In this document: positions 13,188 to 20,613 of the stretch, piece after piece
How positions within the stretch are numbered: position 1 is the stretch's first letter
Layout: the number at the start of each line of letters is the position of its first letter
IMG/VR virus record: IMGVR_UViG_3300015374_000059
Span: 1 to 23,581 of that record
Direction: 5' to 3' (one strand)
DNA from: a virus
Length of the DNA: 23,581 nucleotides
The notes under the pieces: generated by a model
Databases searched by the model: none
Seen by the model: only the letters and a program-made list of their open reading frames with translations
What the model was told of the DNA's origin: nothing
Made by a program: the position numbers and the translations under genes

Positions 13188-15422
13188 ATGCCCATCAAAC
13201 CCGGTAAAAACGAAAGCCAACAAGACTTCGTCAATCGCTGCGTGAGCGAAGTGAGCCACGCCAACCCTGATTGGGATAATGATCGGGCCGTCGCCGCCTG
13301 CTACCAGATGTGGCGCGACAAGGACAAGGCAATGGACGACGATATCGAATGCGATCCCGCCGACTATGACAGCAAAGATGAGTTCATGGAGGATTGCATC
13401 GACGAGTGTGGCGACGAGGATCGATGCCAATTGATCTGGGAGGAGCGGGCAGCGCGCGCGCAAAGCATCAAGCACAAGACCCATGCGGGTAAGGTCCATG
13501 GCCTTGAGTTTGTCCTGTCTGACGAGAGCGTTGATCGGATGGACGATGTCATTCTCAGCGATGGCTGGGACTTGGAAAACTTCAAGCGCAACCCGATTGC
13601 GCTGTTCAACCACCGAAGCGACTTCCCGATCGGCATATGGCGCGATCTGCGCGTCGAGAACAAAGAACTCCGCGGCCATCTCGAGCTTGCGCCCTTGGGC
13701 ACCAGCCCGCGCATCGATGAAATCCGCAAACTGATCGAGGCCGGCATTCTGCGCGCCGTGAGCGTCGGCTTCCGGCCGGTGGAAACCAAGCCGCGCAAGG
13801 AGTCGCAATGGGGTTCGTTCTTCACCAAGAGCGAACTTGTCGAAACCTCTCTGGTCAGCGTGCCCGCCAATCCGAACGCGCTGGCGGTCGCAAAGTCGCT
13901 GAAGATTTCTCCCGCAACGATTGATTTGGTGTTCGCCGAGCAAGGCAAACAGGACACCGGCATCAAGCGGCGCGGGTTCACTGGCGAGCAAGCCAAATCA
14001 TCTCGCAATGGAAAGGGCACCGTCATGGACGGACTTGCTCAACGCATAACCGACTTGGAAACGCAGATCGTCGCCAAGCGGGAAGGACTCGAGACCCATC
14101 TTGGCAAGATGGACGATTCCAACGTCAGCGATGCTGATCTGGAAGCGACAAGCCGTTTCAACACCGACATCGCGCAACTCGAAAGGACGCGCGAGGCGCT
14201 GTTGAACTCCGAGCGGTTGCTGGCGAAGAACTCGACCGGCGACGGCAACGGCAAGGGCCGTGCGATGGTCACGACATCGCATGCGTCGATCGCGTCGCCA
14301 ACCGTGATCAACGGCGGGCGCAAGAAAGACTACGACCTGATGGATTACCTGATCAGGGCGGCGACGGTCAGTTACGTTGCCAAGGCATCGGGGCGTCCGG
14401 TCGAGGAAACGAGGCAGCGCATTTATGGCGACGACGATGGCACGCGCGCCATGGTCGAGATCGTCACCCGCGCCGCCTCCGCGCCGGCACTGACCACGGT
14501 TGCGGGTTGGGCACAGGAATTGGCCCAGACGCGCTACGCCGATTTGATGCCGCTCTTGATGCCGAAAGGACTTCTGACTCGGCTCGCGCCGAAAGGATTG
14601 ACTCTCGACTTCGGGACCGGCGGCAGGATCGTTATTCCTACACGCTCGCGTACACCGTCACTCGCGGGATCGTTTGTCGGTGAAGGTCTGCCGATCCCCG
14701 TTCGTCAGGGCGCATTCACCTCGCAAACCCTGACGCCGAAGAAAATGGCGGTGATCTCCACGTGGACTCGAGAAATGGGAGATCACAGCACGCCAGCGAT
14801 CGAGGGATTGATCCGCGAGGCGATCCAAGTCGATACGAGTGTTGCGGTTGACTCGGTGTTGATCGATGCCAACCCGGCGACCGTGGTTCGTCCGGCTGGT
14901 TTGCTGAATGGTGTTGCAGCCACCACCGCCACGTCAGGCGGCGGCATCGCGGCGCTGGTCGGCGACATCGCCGGCTTGATCAATTCGATCTCGACGGCGA
15001 CTTACGGCAATACGCGCAATCTCGTTTGGCTGGCGAACCAAACCGACTTGTTGCGGGCGTCACTGCTCACTGCGACGAATACGGGCATTTTCCCGTTCTA
15101 TAACCAGATTCAGGCCGGCAACCTGAATGGCATTCCGATCATCGACTCGGCGACGGTCCCGGCGAAAACTCTGATCCTCGTCGATGCCGCCGACTTCGTC
15201 GTGGTCGGGGGCGATGCTCCGCGGATGGAAATGAGCGATCAAGCTACTCTGCACATGGAAGATACGACTCCCCTTGAGTTGGTCGCATCTCCGAGCACGG
15301 TCGCTGCGCCGCAACGCTCGCTATTCCAGACCGATTCGCTCGCATTGCGCATGGTGATGCCGCTCAATTGGACTCAGCGGCGGGCCGGCACAATTGCATG
15401 GACCCAGTCGGTGACCTGGTAG
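13188..15422 (+). CDS. Prohead protease fused to HK97-type major capsid protein
   Basis: The chosen start (ATG 13188, GAGGGA at 13174-13179) gives 744 residues. Residues 1-95 are acidic and Cys-rich with NESQQDFVNRC and AVAACYQMWR. Residues about 100-245 are an S78 prohead protease with FNHRSDFPIG (His142), LRAVSVGFRPVE (Ser192) and ETSLVSVPANPNA (Glu219) as the expected catalytic positions. Residues 283-346 form a coiled-coil delta/scaffold region. Residues about 380-744 are the HK97-fold capsid (GWAQELAQ, GLPIPVRQ, TWTREM, PAGLLNGVA). Cleavage would normally occur between scaffold and capsid. The gene is paralogous over its capsid part to 9893-10942. An internal ATG at 14025 may also be used. 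Confidence 0.88.
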   Translation: MPIKPGKNESQQDFVNRCVSEVSHANPDWDNDRAVAACYQMWRDKDKAMDDDIECDPADYDSKDEFMEDCIDECGDEDRCQLIWEERAARAQSIKHKTHAGKVHGLEFVLSDESVDRMDDVILSDGWDLENFKRNPIALFNHRSDFPIGIWRDLRVENKELRGHLELAPLGTSPRIDEIRKLIEAGILRAVSVGFRPVETKPRKESQWGSFFTKSELVETSLVSVPANPNALAVAKSLKISPATIDLVFAEQGKQDTGIKRRGFTGEQAKSSRNGKGTVMDGLAQRITDLETQIVAKREGLETHLGKMDDSNVSDADLEATSRFNTDIAQLERTREALLNSERLLAKNSTGDGNGKGRAMVTTSHASIASPTVINGGRKKDYDLMDYLIRAATVSYVAKASGRPVEETRQRIYGDDDGTRAMVEIVTRAASAPALTTVAGWAQELAQTRYADLMPLLMPKGLLTRLAPKGLTLDFGTGGRIVIPTRSRTPSLAGSFVGEGLPIPVRQGAFTSQTLTPKKMAVISTWTREMGDHSTPAIEGLIREAIQVDTSVAVDSVLIDANPATVVRPAGLLNGVAATTATSGGGIAALVGDIAGLINSISTATYGNTRNLVWLANQTDLLRASLLTATNTGIFPFYNQIQAGNLNGIPIIDSATVPAKTLILVDAADFVVVGGDAPRMEMSDQATLHMEDTTPLELVASPSTVAAPQRSLFQTDSLALRMVMPLNWTQRRAGTIAWTQSVTW
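14011..14027 (+). promoter_or_regulatory. Possible internal ribosome site and start inside the fused gene
   Basis: Within the fused protease-capsid frame, GAAAGGG (14011-14017) lies seven bases before an in-frame ATG at 14025. The ATG falls at the boundary between the protease tail and the coiled-coil scaffold, so initiation here would yield a 465-residue scaffold-capsid protein without protease. This position is where separate capsid genes usually begin. Whether it is used cannot be seen from sequence. Confidence 0.35.
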
Positions 15423-15495
15423 GTTTCAATCCATTCCCCGTGTGCCAAGCACACGGTTTCAATCCATTCCCGTGTGCCAGTTTTTGGCACACGGG
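15422..15495. repeat. Two tandem hairpin repeats resembling type I-C CRISPR repeats (minus strand)
   Basis: The gap between the capsid stop and the next gene holds two copies of GGTTTCAATCCATTCCC followed by GTGTGCCA, starting at 15422 and 15455. Hairpin 1 (15438-15456) has an 8-base-pair stem CCGTGTGC/GCACACGG with loop CAA. Hairpin 2 (15469-15495) has an 11-base-pair stem CCCGTGTGCCA/TGGCACACGGG with loop GTTTT. Read on the minus strand each unit is a hairpin followed by AATGGATTGAAAC. There is no T-run after the stems, so a standard terminator is unlikely. Possible roles are an RNA processing or attenuation site, a protein-binding site, or a CRISPR repeat mimic. Confidence 0.75.
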
Positions 15496-15515
15496 CAACT
15501 CATGAGGAGTGACAG

Positions 15516-15836
15516 ATGACGAAATACGCAGACGACCCGAGGACCGAGCAAGCCAAGAAACAGCTTGGCGAGGACAAGAAGATCGTCGAGCACTCGCGCG
15601 GCGAATATGCCGAGCGCTCCAAGGGCAGGCCAACGCCGACGCAAGAGGAAAACGACATGGCAATGTTGGGCGCCCATATCCTTGAGCATGATGACGATGG
15701 CAGCGGTCCGGATATCTACAACCGCCCTTTCGATGAGCGCCGAACTGCCGAGGAGCACACCAAGCGCCTCGAAGCGGAACGGCGCCCACAAACCTACCAG
15801 ACGCGGCGATCGGAATCGTCCGGCAGCACGGGCTAG
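15516..15836 (+). CDS. Small charged phage protein, helical and disordered
   Basis: The 106-residue product is strongly charged (Glu, Asp, Lys, Arg) and lacks a hydrophobic core. A central segment EENDMAMLGAHILEHDDDGSGPDIYN is the most structured part. GAGGAG at 15504-15509, six bases from ATG 15516, sets the start just after the hairpin pair. It sits between the capsid fusion and the portal gene, three bases before the latter. I recognise no domain; a head completion or scaffold-like role is a guess from position. Its frame and start signal support a real gene. Confidence 0.55.
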   Translation: MTKYADDPRTEQAKKQLGEDKKIVEHSRGEYAERSKGRPTPTQEENDMAMLGAHILEHDDDGSGPDIYNRPFDERRTAEEHTKRLEAERRPQTYQTRRSESSGSTG

Positions 15837-15839
15837 GCA

Positions 15840-17285
15840 ATGGCAAGCTGGCTGTCCCGCGTCTCCCGCTTTCTGACGACGAAAGCGGCCGAAGGCGAAT
15901 ACCGTCCCGGTCCATGGTATTTGCCGATCACGGGCGGCTGGCTGCCACAAGAGTGGGGGCAATACACCAACTGGTGGCAATTGGGTTACGACCCGATTGG
16001 CACTGGTACGCAATCCGCCATGGTCGAAGCGTGTGTCTCGGCCTATGCGCAAACAGTCGCGATGCTTCCCGGCGATCACTGGCGGACGAACAGCAAGGGC
16101 GGGCGGGATCGGGTGAAGAACTCGGCTCTCGCCCGCTTGCTGCGCTATCCGAACGACTATCAGACGATCAGCGATTTTCTTTTGAACGCGGTGCGCTCGC
16201 TCTATCTCACCGGCAACGCCTATGCGCTCTGCTTGCGCAACGATCGCTTTGAGATTGACGAATGGCATTTGATGAGGTCGGAGGTGTCATTCCCGCGCCT
16301 CGCCACCAATGGCGAAGTGTTTTACCAACTGCATGGCAATGACATCATCAACCGGCGCCTTAGTGACGAAACGCTGTTGGTGCCCGCGCGCGATGTGCTG
16401 CACATCCGCCTGCACAACATGAAGCAACGCTATCCCGTGCCGTTGGTCGGCGAGAGTCCGATCTGCGCGACTTATGGCGACATCGGCGTTGGCAATGCCA
16501 TCGCGGCGCAACAGCAAGCGTTTTACATGAACGAGGCGCGGCCGAGCGCGGTGCTCTCGACCGATCTCAACCTCGACAAGGATCAGACGCAGGCCTTGCG
16601 CGATCGTTGGAATGACCAAGCCAAGGGATTGCACAAAGGCGGCACGCCGATCCTGACGCACGGACTAAAGGTGCAGCCGTGGTCGGTCGGTGGTCGGGAT
16701 GCGGCGACGGCGGAAATCCTCAAGCTGTCGAATGAACATATCGCGCTGGCGTTTCGCATCCCGTTGCAAATCCTGGGGCTGGGCGGCACGGGCTTCGGCT
16801 CGACCGAACTGTTGATGCAAAGCTGGATTGCGAGCGGCTTGGGTTTCTGCCTCAACCATATCGAAGAGGCGATCGGCGTTTTGTTTCTGTTGAAGGGCCA
16901 GCCCGACGAGTATGTCGAATTTGACACGGCGGCGCTGTTGCGGTCGGCGATGCATGATCGCATCAGCGCGCTGAAAGAAGCCGTGCAAGGCGGCATCTTC
17001 TCGCCGAACGAAGCCCGCAACATGGAAGGTCTGGAAGATGTGAAGTTTGGCGACGAACCGCGTGTCCAGCAGCAAGTCGTGCCGCTCTCCGCCGCCGCAG
17101 CAATCCCGCCAGCGCCGCCTGCGGGCGGTCAGCCGCCGATGGCGGGACAACCGGCATCGCCACTTCATCAGCCGCCAAAACCTGCGCAACAGCCCGAAAA
17201 AGGCAACCGCGATGAACTCGATCGAGAAGTCAGAAACCTTTTTAGAACCGCCGATCGAATCGGACGGGGGCGAGCTTCTTCTTGA
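15840..17285 (+). CDS. Phage portal protein, HK97 family
   Basis: This 481-residue protein has the usual portal layout: an N-terminal region with PWYLPITGGW, helical VEACVSAYAQTVAMLPG, LYLTGNAYA in the first half, then SEVSFPRL and DVLHIRLHNM in the wing region. Later come IPLQILGLGG and GSTELLMQSW, then SPNEARNMEG near residue 390, which recurs in HK97-type portals. Residues about 415-480 are Pro/Gln/Ala-rich and probably disordered. Portals form the dodecameric ring at the capsid vertex through which DNA is packed. It is placed after the capsid here, unlike the usual portal-protease-capsid order. The collagen-like gene starts inside its last 74 bases. Confidence 0.9.
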   Translation: MASWLSRVSRFLTTKAAEGEYRPGPWYLPITGGWLPQEWGQYTNWWQLGYDPIGTGTQSAMVEACVSAYAQTVAMLPGDHWRTNSKGGRDRVKNSALARLLRYPNDYQTISDFLLNAVRSLYLTGNAYALCLRNDRFEIDEWHLMRSEVSFPRLATNGEVFYQLHGNDIINRRLSDETLLVPARDVLHIRLHNMKQRYPVPLVGESPICATYGDIGVGNAIAAQQQAFYMNEARPSAVLSTDLNLDKDQTQALRDRWNDQAKGLHKGGTPILTHGLKVQPWSVGGRDAATAEILKLSNEHIALAFRIPLQILGLGGTGFGSTELLMQSWIASGLGFCLNHIEEAIGVLFLLKGQPDEYVEFDTAALLRSAMHDRISALKEAVQGGIFSPNEARNMEGLEDVKFGDEPRVQQQVVPLSAAAAIPPAPPAGGQPPMAGQPASPLHQPPKPAQQPEKGNRDELDREVRNLFRTADRIGRGRASS

Positions 17286-18525
17286 CGCGTGGCGGATTTG
17301 TCTCGCCGAGGCGTTGGAGCGGCAGCAACGGGCATGGCAGCGTCATGTCGAGTTCATGGAGGCGAAAAGCGCCGCGATCATCGGCCAGCTCGAAGCCAAG
17401 ATCGCGACGCTCGAGACACGAATTCAATCCCGGCTGGATTCAATCCCGGCGCCGGAACCGGGGCCGGTCGGGCCGGTCGGCGACATCGGGCCGATCGGGC
17501 CGGAAGGGCCGGCAGGACGGGCTGGCGAGGTCGGAGAGCGCGGTTTCCGGGGCGAGCCGGGTGAGAGTGGCCCGCGCGGCGAACGCGGCTCAGTCGGCCC
17601 CGTAGGGCTTCGCGGCCCGCGTGGAATTCCGGGCATCAAAGGTGCCCGCGGCGACGCCGGCAAGGCCGGTCGGGACGGCAGGGACGGCAAGGATGGCGAA
17701 CCGGGCGAGCGCGGCAATAGCGGGCCGGTCGGCTTGCGTGGTCCGCGTGGTCTGATCGGTGTGCGCGGCGAGCGCGGCGAGAAGGGAGCACGGGGCGAAC
17801 AAGGCAAGCGAGGCGAACATGGCCAAAAAGGCGAAAGAGGTGAAACAGGACAACCGGGCGAACAAGGTCCGGTCGGAGAAAAAGGCGAGCGCGGTGAAGC
17901 GGGCGTCCGTGGGCCGCAAGGCGAGCCGGGGCCGGTAGGTCCGCAAGGCCCGCAGGGCGAACGCGGATATCTAGGCGAACGCGGTGAAGCGGGATTGCAG
18001 GGGCCGCAAGGTCAGAAAGGCGATCCCGGTTCGCTTCCGATGATCAAACAGTGGCGCGCTGACGCAATCAGCTATGCCGGCGAAGTCGTGTTCTGTGATG
18101 GCGGATCGTGGCAAGCGCAAAAAGACACGGCGCAGAAACCGCCCCACTCCGATTGGATGCCTCTCGCTCATGCTGGCCGCAGTGCCACTAGCCCTGTCAT
18201 TCGCGGCACTTTTGATCCTGCTCAACAATATGGTGCGTTGAACATCGTGGCGATGAACGGCTCAAGCTTCATCGCGAAGTCCGACGATCCGGGCGAGTGT
18301 CCCGGCGATGGCTGGCAATTGATCGCGTCGGCGGGCAGGCAGGGCAAGCCGGGGCCGAAGGGCGATCGCGGTGAACAGGGGCCGGCGGGCGTGTCGCTCG
18401 CGGGCGCGGAGATCGAGCGCCGAAGCTATACGATCAAGCTGAAGCTCTCGAACGGCATCGTGATTGCGATCCCCTGCCGCGAGATGTTTGAACAGTACCA
18501 CGAGGAAAGCGGCGACAATGGCTGA
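17212..18525 (+). CDS. Collagen-like phage protein with two GXY blocks, probable fibre
   Basis: ATG 17212 gives 437 residues and overlaps the portal by 74 bases; upstream in-frame ATGs would lie deeper in that gene. Residues 20-75 form a helical or coiled-coil trimerisation region. Residues 84-273 are an uninterrupted Gly-X-Y run with Gly at every third position (64 glycines), rich in Arg, Glu and Pro. Residues about 280-372 are a small Trp-rich domain (SWQAQKDT, SDWMPLAHAG, GTFDPAQQYG, SSFIAKSDD), similar to ligand-binding modules in phage collagen-like proteins. A second GXY block follows at 375-393, then a C-terminal strand ending NGIVIAIPCREMFEQ. It probably forms a trimeric exposed fibre on the head or neck. 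Confidence 0.8.
   Translation: MNSIEKSETFLEPPIESDGGELLLDAWRICLAEALERQQRAWQRHVEFMEAKSAAIIGQLEAKIATLETRIQSRLDSIPAPEPGPVGPVGDIGPIGPEGPAGRAGEVGERGFRGEPGESGPRGERGSVGPVGLRGPRGIPGIKGARGDAGKAGRDGRDGKDGEPGERGNSGPVGLRGPRGLIGVRGERGEKGARGEQGKRGEHGQKGERGETGQPGEQGPVGEKGERGEAGVRGPQGEPGPVGPQGPQGERGYLGERGEAGLQGPQGQKGDPGSLPMIKQWRADAISYAGEVVFCDGGSWQAQKDTAQKPPHSDWMPLAHAGRSATSPVIRGTFDPAQQYGALNIVAMNGSSFIAKSDDPGECPGDGWQLIASAGRQGKPGPKGDRGEQGPAGVSLAGAEIERRSYTIKLKLSNGIVIAIPCREMFEQYHEESGDNG
17461..18030 (+). repeat. Uninterrupted collagen-like Gly-X-Y tract (64 glycines)
   Basis: Every third residue from 84 to 273 of the collagen-like protein is glycine, with no exception in my residue-by-residue check. X and Y are mostly Pro, Glu, Arg, Lys, Gln and Val. 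The DNA repeats are not exact, which should limit slippage. The lack of interruptions implies a continuous triple helix. Confidence 0.85.
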
Positions 18526-19174
18526 CATCAGTTACAAAGTGTTGGTCCCTGCCGCGTCCTATGATTTGGCGACACTCGCTGAAATCAAGACGATGATCGG
18601 AGTCCCGGCTGGCGACACCAGCGAGGACGCGCAGTTGGCGCTCTGGATCACGCAATATTCCGATCTGATCGCGACCATCTGCGGGCGGGTGTTCGCCAAG
18701 GAGAAGGTGATCGAATCCTGGCGCGGCGACAGCAAACCGCTCGACACCGACAACGGGCGGATTTTCCTGACGCACTACCCGGTCGCCGACAGCGACATCG
18801 TGTCGATCAGCGGGCCGGACGGCACGCCGATCACCGCCGGTTATGAACTGGAAAACCGCAGCGGCAAGCTGCAATTCTTCAGCGCGTCATGGGCCGAGCC
18901 GGTCCGCATCACCTATTCGGGCGGTTACAATCTGCCGACTGAAGCGCCGCCGGCATTGAAACAGGCATTGGCGTTGATCGTGCAATACGCGCGGATGTGG
19001 CAGTCGCGGCAACTGACATCGGGCGTGCGCTCGATCTCGCACCGGGAAAGCCGCGTGCAATTCTTTGATGTCAATTCGTCGCTGGCGCGGATGCAGGGCG
19101 GCAGCGGGCCGATGGCTTATGCCAATTCGCTGGTGACGCCGTTCCTGTCGGCTTACATGCGCCACTATGTTTGA
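18518..19174 (+). CDS. Head-tail connector protein, gp6-like
   Basis: Starting at ATG 18518 (GAGGAAAG at 18502-18509), overlapping the collagen-like gene by eight bases, this encodes 218 residues. The N-terminal TLAEIKTMIG and DAQLALWITQYSDLIATICGR form the helical pair typical of gp6-type connectors (DNA packaging protein family). Next come RIFLTHYPVADSDIVSISG, an ITYSGGYNLP loop and a helix PALKQALALIVQYAR. Such proteins form a ring under the portal and join head to tail. The C-terminal 50 residues (VNSSLARMQGG onwards) are less typical. Position after the portal fits. Confidence 0.8.
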   Translation: MADISYKVLVPAASYDLATLAEIKTMIGVPAGDTSEDAQLALWITQYSDLIATICGRVFAKEKVIESWRGDSKPLDTDNGRIFLTHYPVADSDIVSISGPDGTPITAGYELENRSGKLQFFSASWAEPVRITYSGGYNLPTEAPPALKQALALIVQYARMWQSRQLTSGVRSISHRESRVQFFDVNSSLARMQGGSGPMAYANSLVTPFLSAYMRHYV

Positions 19175-19580
19175 GATCAAGGTCGAGAACGTCGAAGCGC
19201 TACAGCGCAAACTCGATCAACTCAATCAGCAAGTGCTCGCGCTACACGACCACATTCCGAAGGAACTGGTTGAGTGGCAGACCACGGATATGCGGCGCAA
19301 GTTTCCCAACATCGCAGTCATACACACGCCGTCATCGCTACAGGCCGAGACCCGAGTCTGGCCGCGCTCGCGGTTGGATGTCAGCGGGCCGGGCGTCATG
19401 CAAAGCCTAGAACCGGGTTTCAAGCGGCCGGCGGGGACCGTCAAGACAGGCCCGACCGTGTCGTCGCCGAGGGGCATGGGTCGCCGCGCGATCATACGGC
19501 CGATCCTGCGCGTCAATTTATTGCGGCGGCTTTACGATCGGATGATCGATGTCGCCGGCGAGGCACTGAAATGGCCATAA
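19167..19580 (+). CDS. Neck or tail-completion type protein, HK97 gp10-like candidate
   Basis: This 137-residue protein starts at ATG 19167, overlapping the connector stop. The N-terminus (EIKVENVEALQRKLDQLNQQV) is a helix, then DMRRKFPN, and the C-terminal half has basic PRGMGRRAIIRPILRVNLLRRL segments. Size, a helical start with a basic tail, and the slot right after a gp6-like connector match the HK97 gp10/tail-completion kind of protein, but no signature clearly proves it. Assignment is by synteny. Its stop overlaps the next start by 10 bases. Confidence 0.55.
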   Translation: MFEIKVENVEALQRKLDQLNQQVLALHDHIPKELVEWQTTDMRRKFPNIAVIHTPSSLQAETRVWPRSRLDVSGPGVMQSLEPGFKRPAGTVKTGPTVSSPRGMGRRAIIRPILRVNLLRRLYDRMIDVAGEALKWP

Positions 19581-19927
19581 ATCTCGACGTGACATTGCAG
19601 TCGCCGATCTTCGATTTCTGGTCGGTGCCGGTGACGTTCATTCCGATCAAGTCGCAACCGAACACGCTGAGTTATGTCGGCCGCGGCATTCTCGGCACCT
19701 ACTCAACCGATGTCGTCGGGCTCGATGGCTCGCTCTATTCCGATCAACGCACGATCCTCGATATCCGCGAGGCCGAGTTTCCGATCATGCCGGTGCAGGA
19801 CGATCGCGTCATCATTGCCGCTGACTGCAACGGGGTCGATCGAGGCGAGTGGCAGATCATCGATACCACCAGCAACGGCGGCGGCCAGACCATGCTGACG
19901 ATCCGCAAATACGAAACGATCATGTAA
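19571..19927 (+). CDS. Small neck/head-tail joining candidate
   Basis: I use ATG 19571, inside the end of the previous gene, giving 118 residues; the frame is open further upstream but shadows that gene. The protein has a beta-rich pattern: INLDVTLQSPIFDFW, VTFIPIKSQP, FPIMPVQDDRVIIAAD, WQIIDTTSNGGG and MLTIRKYET. This resembles head-tail stopper or joining proteins in the same slot of tailed phages, though weakly. It precedes a probable tail terminator. Function is inferred from order only. The stop overlaps the next ATG by one base (TAATG). Confidence 0.5.
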   Translation: MAINLDVTLQSPIFDFWSVPVTFIPIKSQPNTLSYVGRGILGTYSTDVVGLDGSLYSDQRTILDIREAEFPIMPVQDDRVIIAADCNGVDRGEWQIIDTTSNGGGQTMLTIRKYETIM

Positions 19928-20613
19928 TGGGCATCTCGGACACGCAAAGTTATTCGCACCTGATTCGAAACGTGTTTTTCGATCATCTGGCGAGCGATCC
20001 GTTCTTTGCCGCCTACACCTGCCGCAAGAACAAGATGCTGATCCTTCAGCACGAGCTACTGCCCTATCTCGGCGTCTATCTGATCGACGAACCGATGTTG
20101 CCCGATGGCGATGGTAACGCCGGCAACATCCGGTTCATCCATACGCCGCGGATCGGTTTTTCGGCGATGATCGCCAACAACAATCAGGACGAGTGCGAGG
20201 CGACGCTGGACGCGGTGTTTCGTCATATCGAGTTGCGGCTCTGGGGCGATCCATACATCAACAGCGTGATGGATACCTTCAATCCGCACACCGGCATCGG
20301 CAACCCCGACAATGTCAGGTTTGAAAGCATCGAGCGCGGGCTGCGCCGGTATGTCTGGGGCAATAGCACGTTGAACAATCAAACCCCGGTCGGCGAACTG
20401 CAATACGACATCAGCGTGCGGCATCGCAGCTACGAACAGCCGGGACCGTTCGACGATCTCGAGACGATCGATATCAAGACCGGCATCAAACCCGGCGACA
20501 CGCAGGCCGAGATGGACGCGCGCATTCAATTCCATGGCGTCTACACCTTCGACCAATCCAGCTTCGAGGCGAAGCGCGAATTCAAACAGAGGAGTAAGGG
20601 CCATGCCCGTTAG
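19927..20613 (+). CDS. Tail-terminator/tail protein candidate
   Basis: ATG 19927 (TAATG overlap) yields 228 residues. Notable segments are LIRNVFFDHLASDPFF, the acidic LLPYLGVYLIDEPMLPDGDGN, RHIELRLWGDPYI, and a region of strands QYDISVRHRSYEQPG. I find no unambiguous signature. It occupies the position, between head-tail joining genes and the sheath, where tail terminators or similar ring proteins are found. The longer open frame that begins at 19849 falls within the previous gene and is rejected. Confidence is in the gene, less in its role. Confidence 0.5.
   Translation: MGISDTQSYSHLIRNVFFDHLASDPFFAAYTCRKNKMLILQHELLPYLGVYLIDEPMLPDGDGNAGNIRFIHTPRIGFSAMIANNNQDECEATLDAVFRHIELRLWGDPYINSVMDTFNPHTGIGNPDNVRFESIERGLRRYVWGNSTLNNQTPVGELQYDISVRHRSYEQPGPFDDLETIDIKTGIKPGDTQAEMDARIQFHGVYTFDQSSFEAKREFKQRSKGHAR

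Noticed and set aside
15422-15495. A true CRISPR array
   Set aside because: There are only two units, directly abutting, without spacers, and no cas genes; CRISPR-like similarity is discussed as a mimic hypothesis instead.
15469-15495. Rho-independent terminator
   Set aside because: The strong 11-bp stem is not followed by a T-run on either strand, and the downstream genes appear to belong to the same operon.
17047-17211. N-terminal extension of the collagen-like gene into the portal
   Set aside because: It would mean a 239-base overlap with low-complexity Arg/Gln sequence; ATG 17212 gives a helical start and shorter overlap.
17424-17807. Minus-strand Pro-rich frame opposite the collagen tract
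   Set aside because: A Gly-X-Y tract in GC-rich code gives a Pro-rich complement by chance; no start signal.
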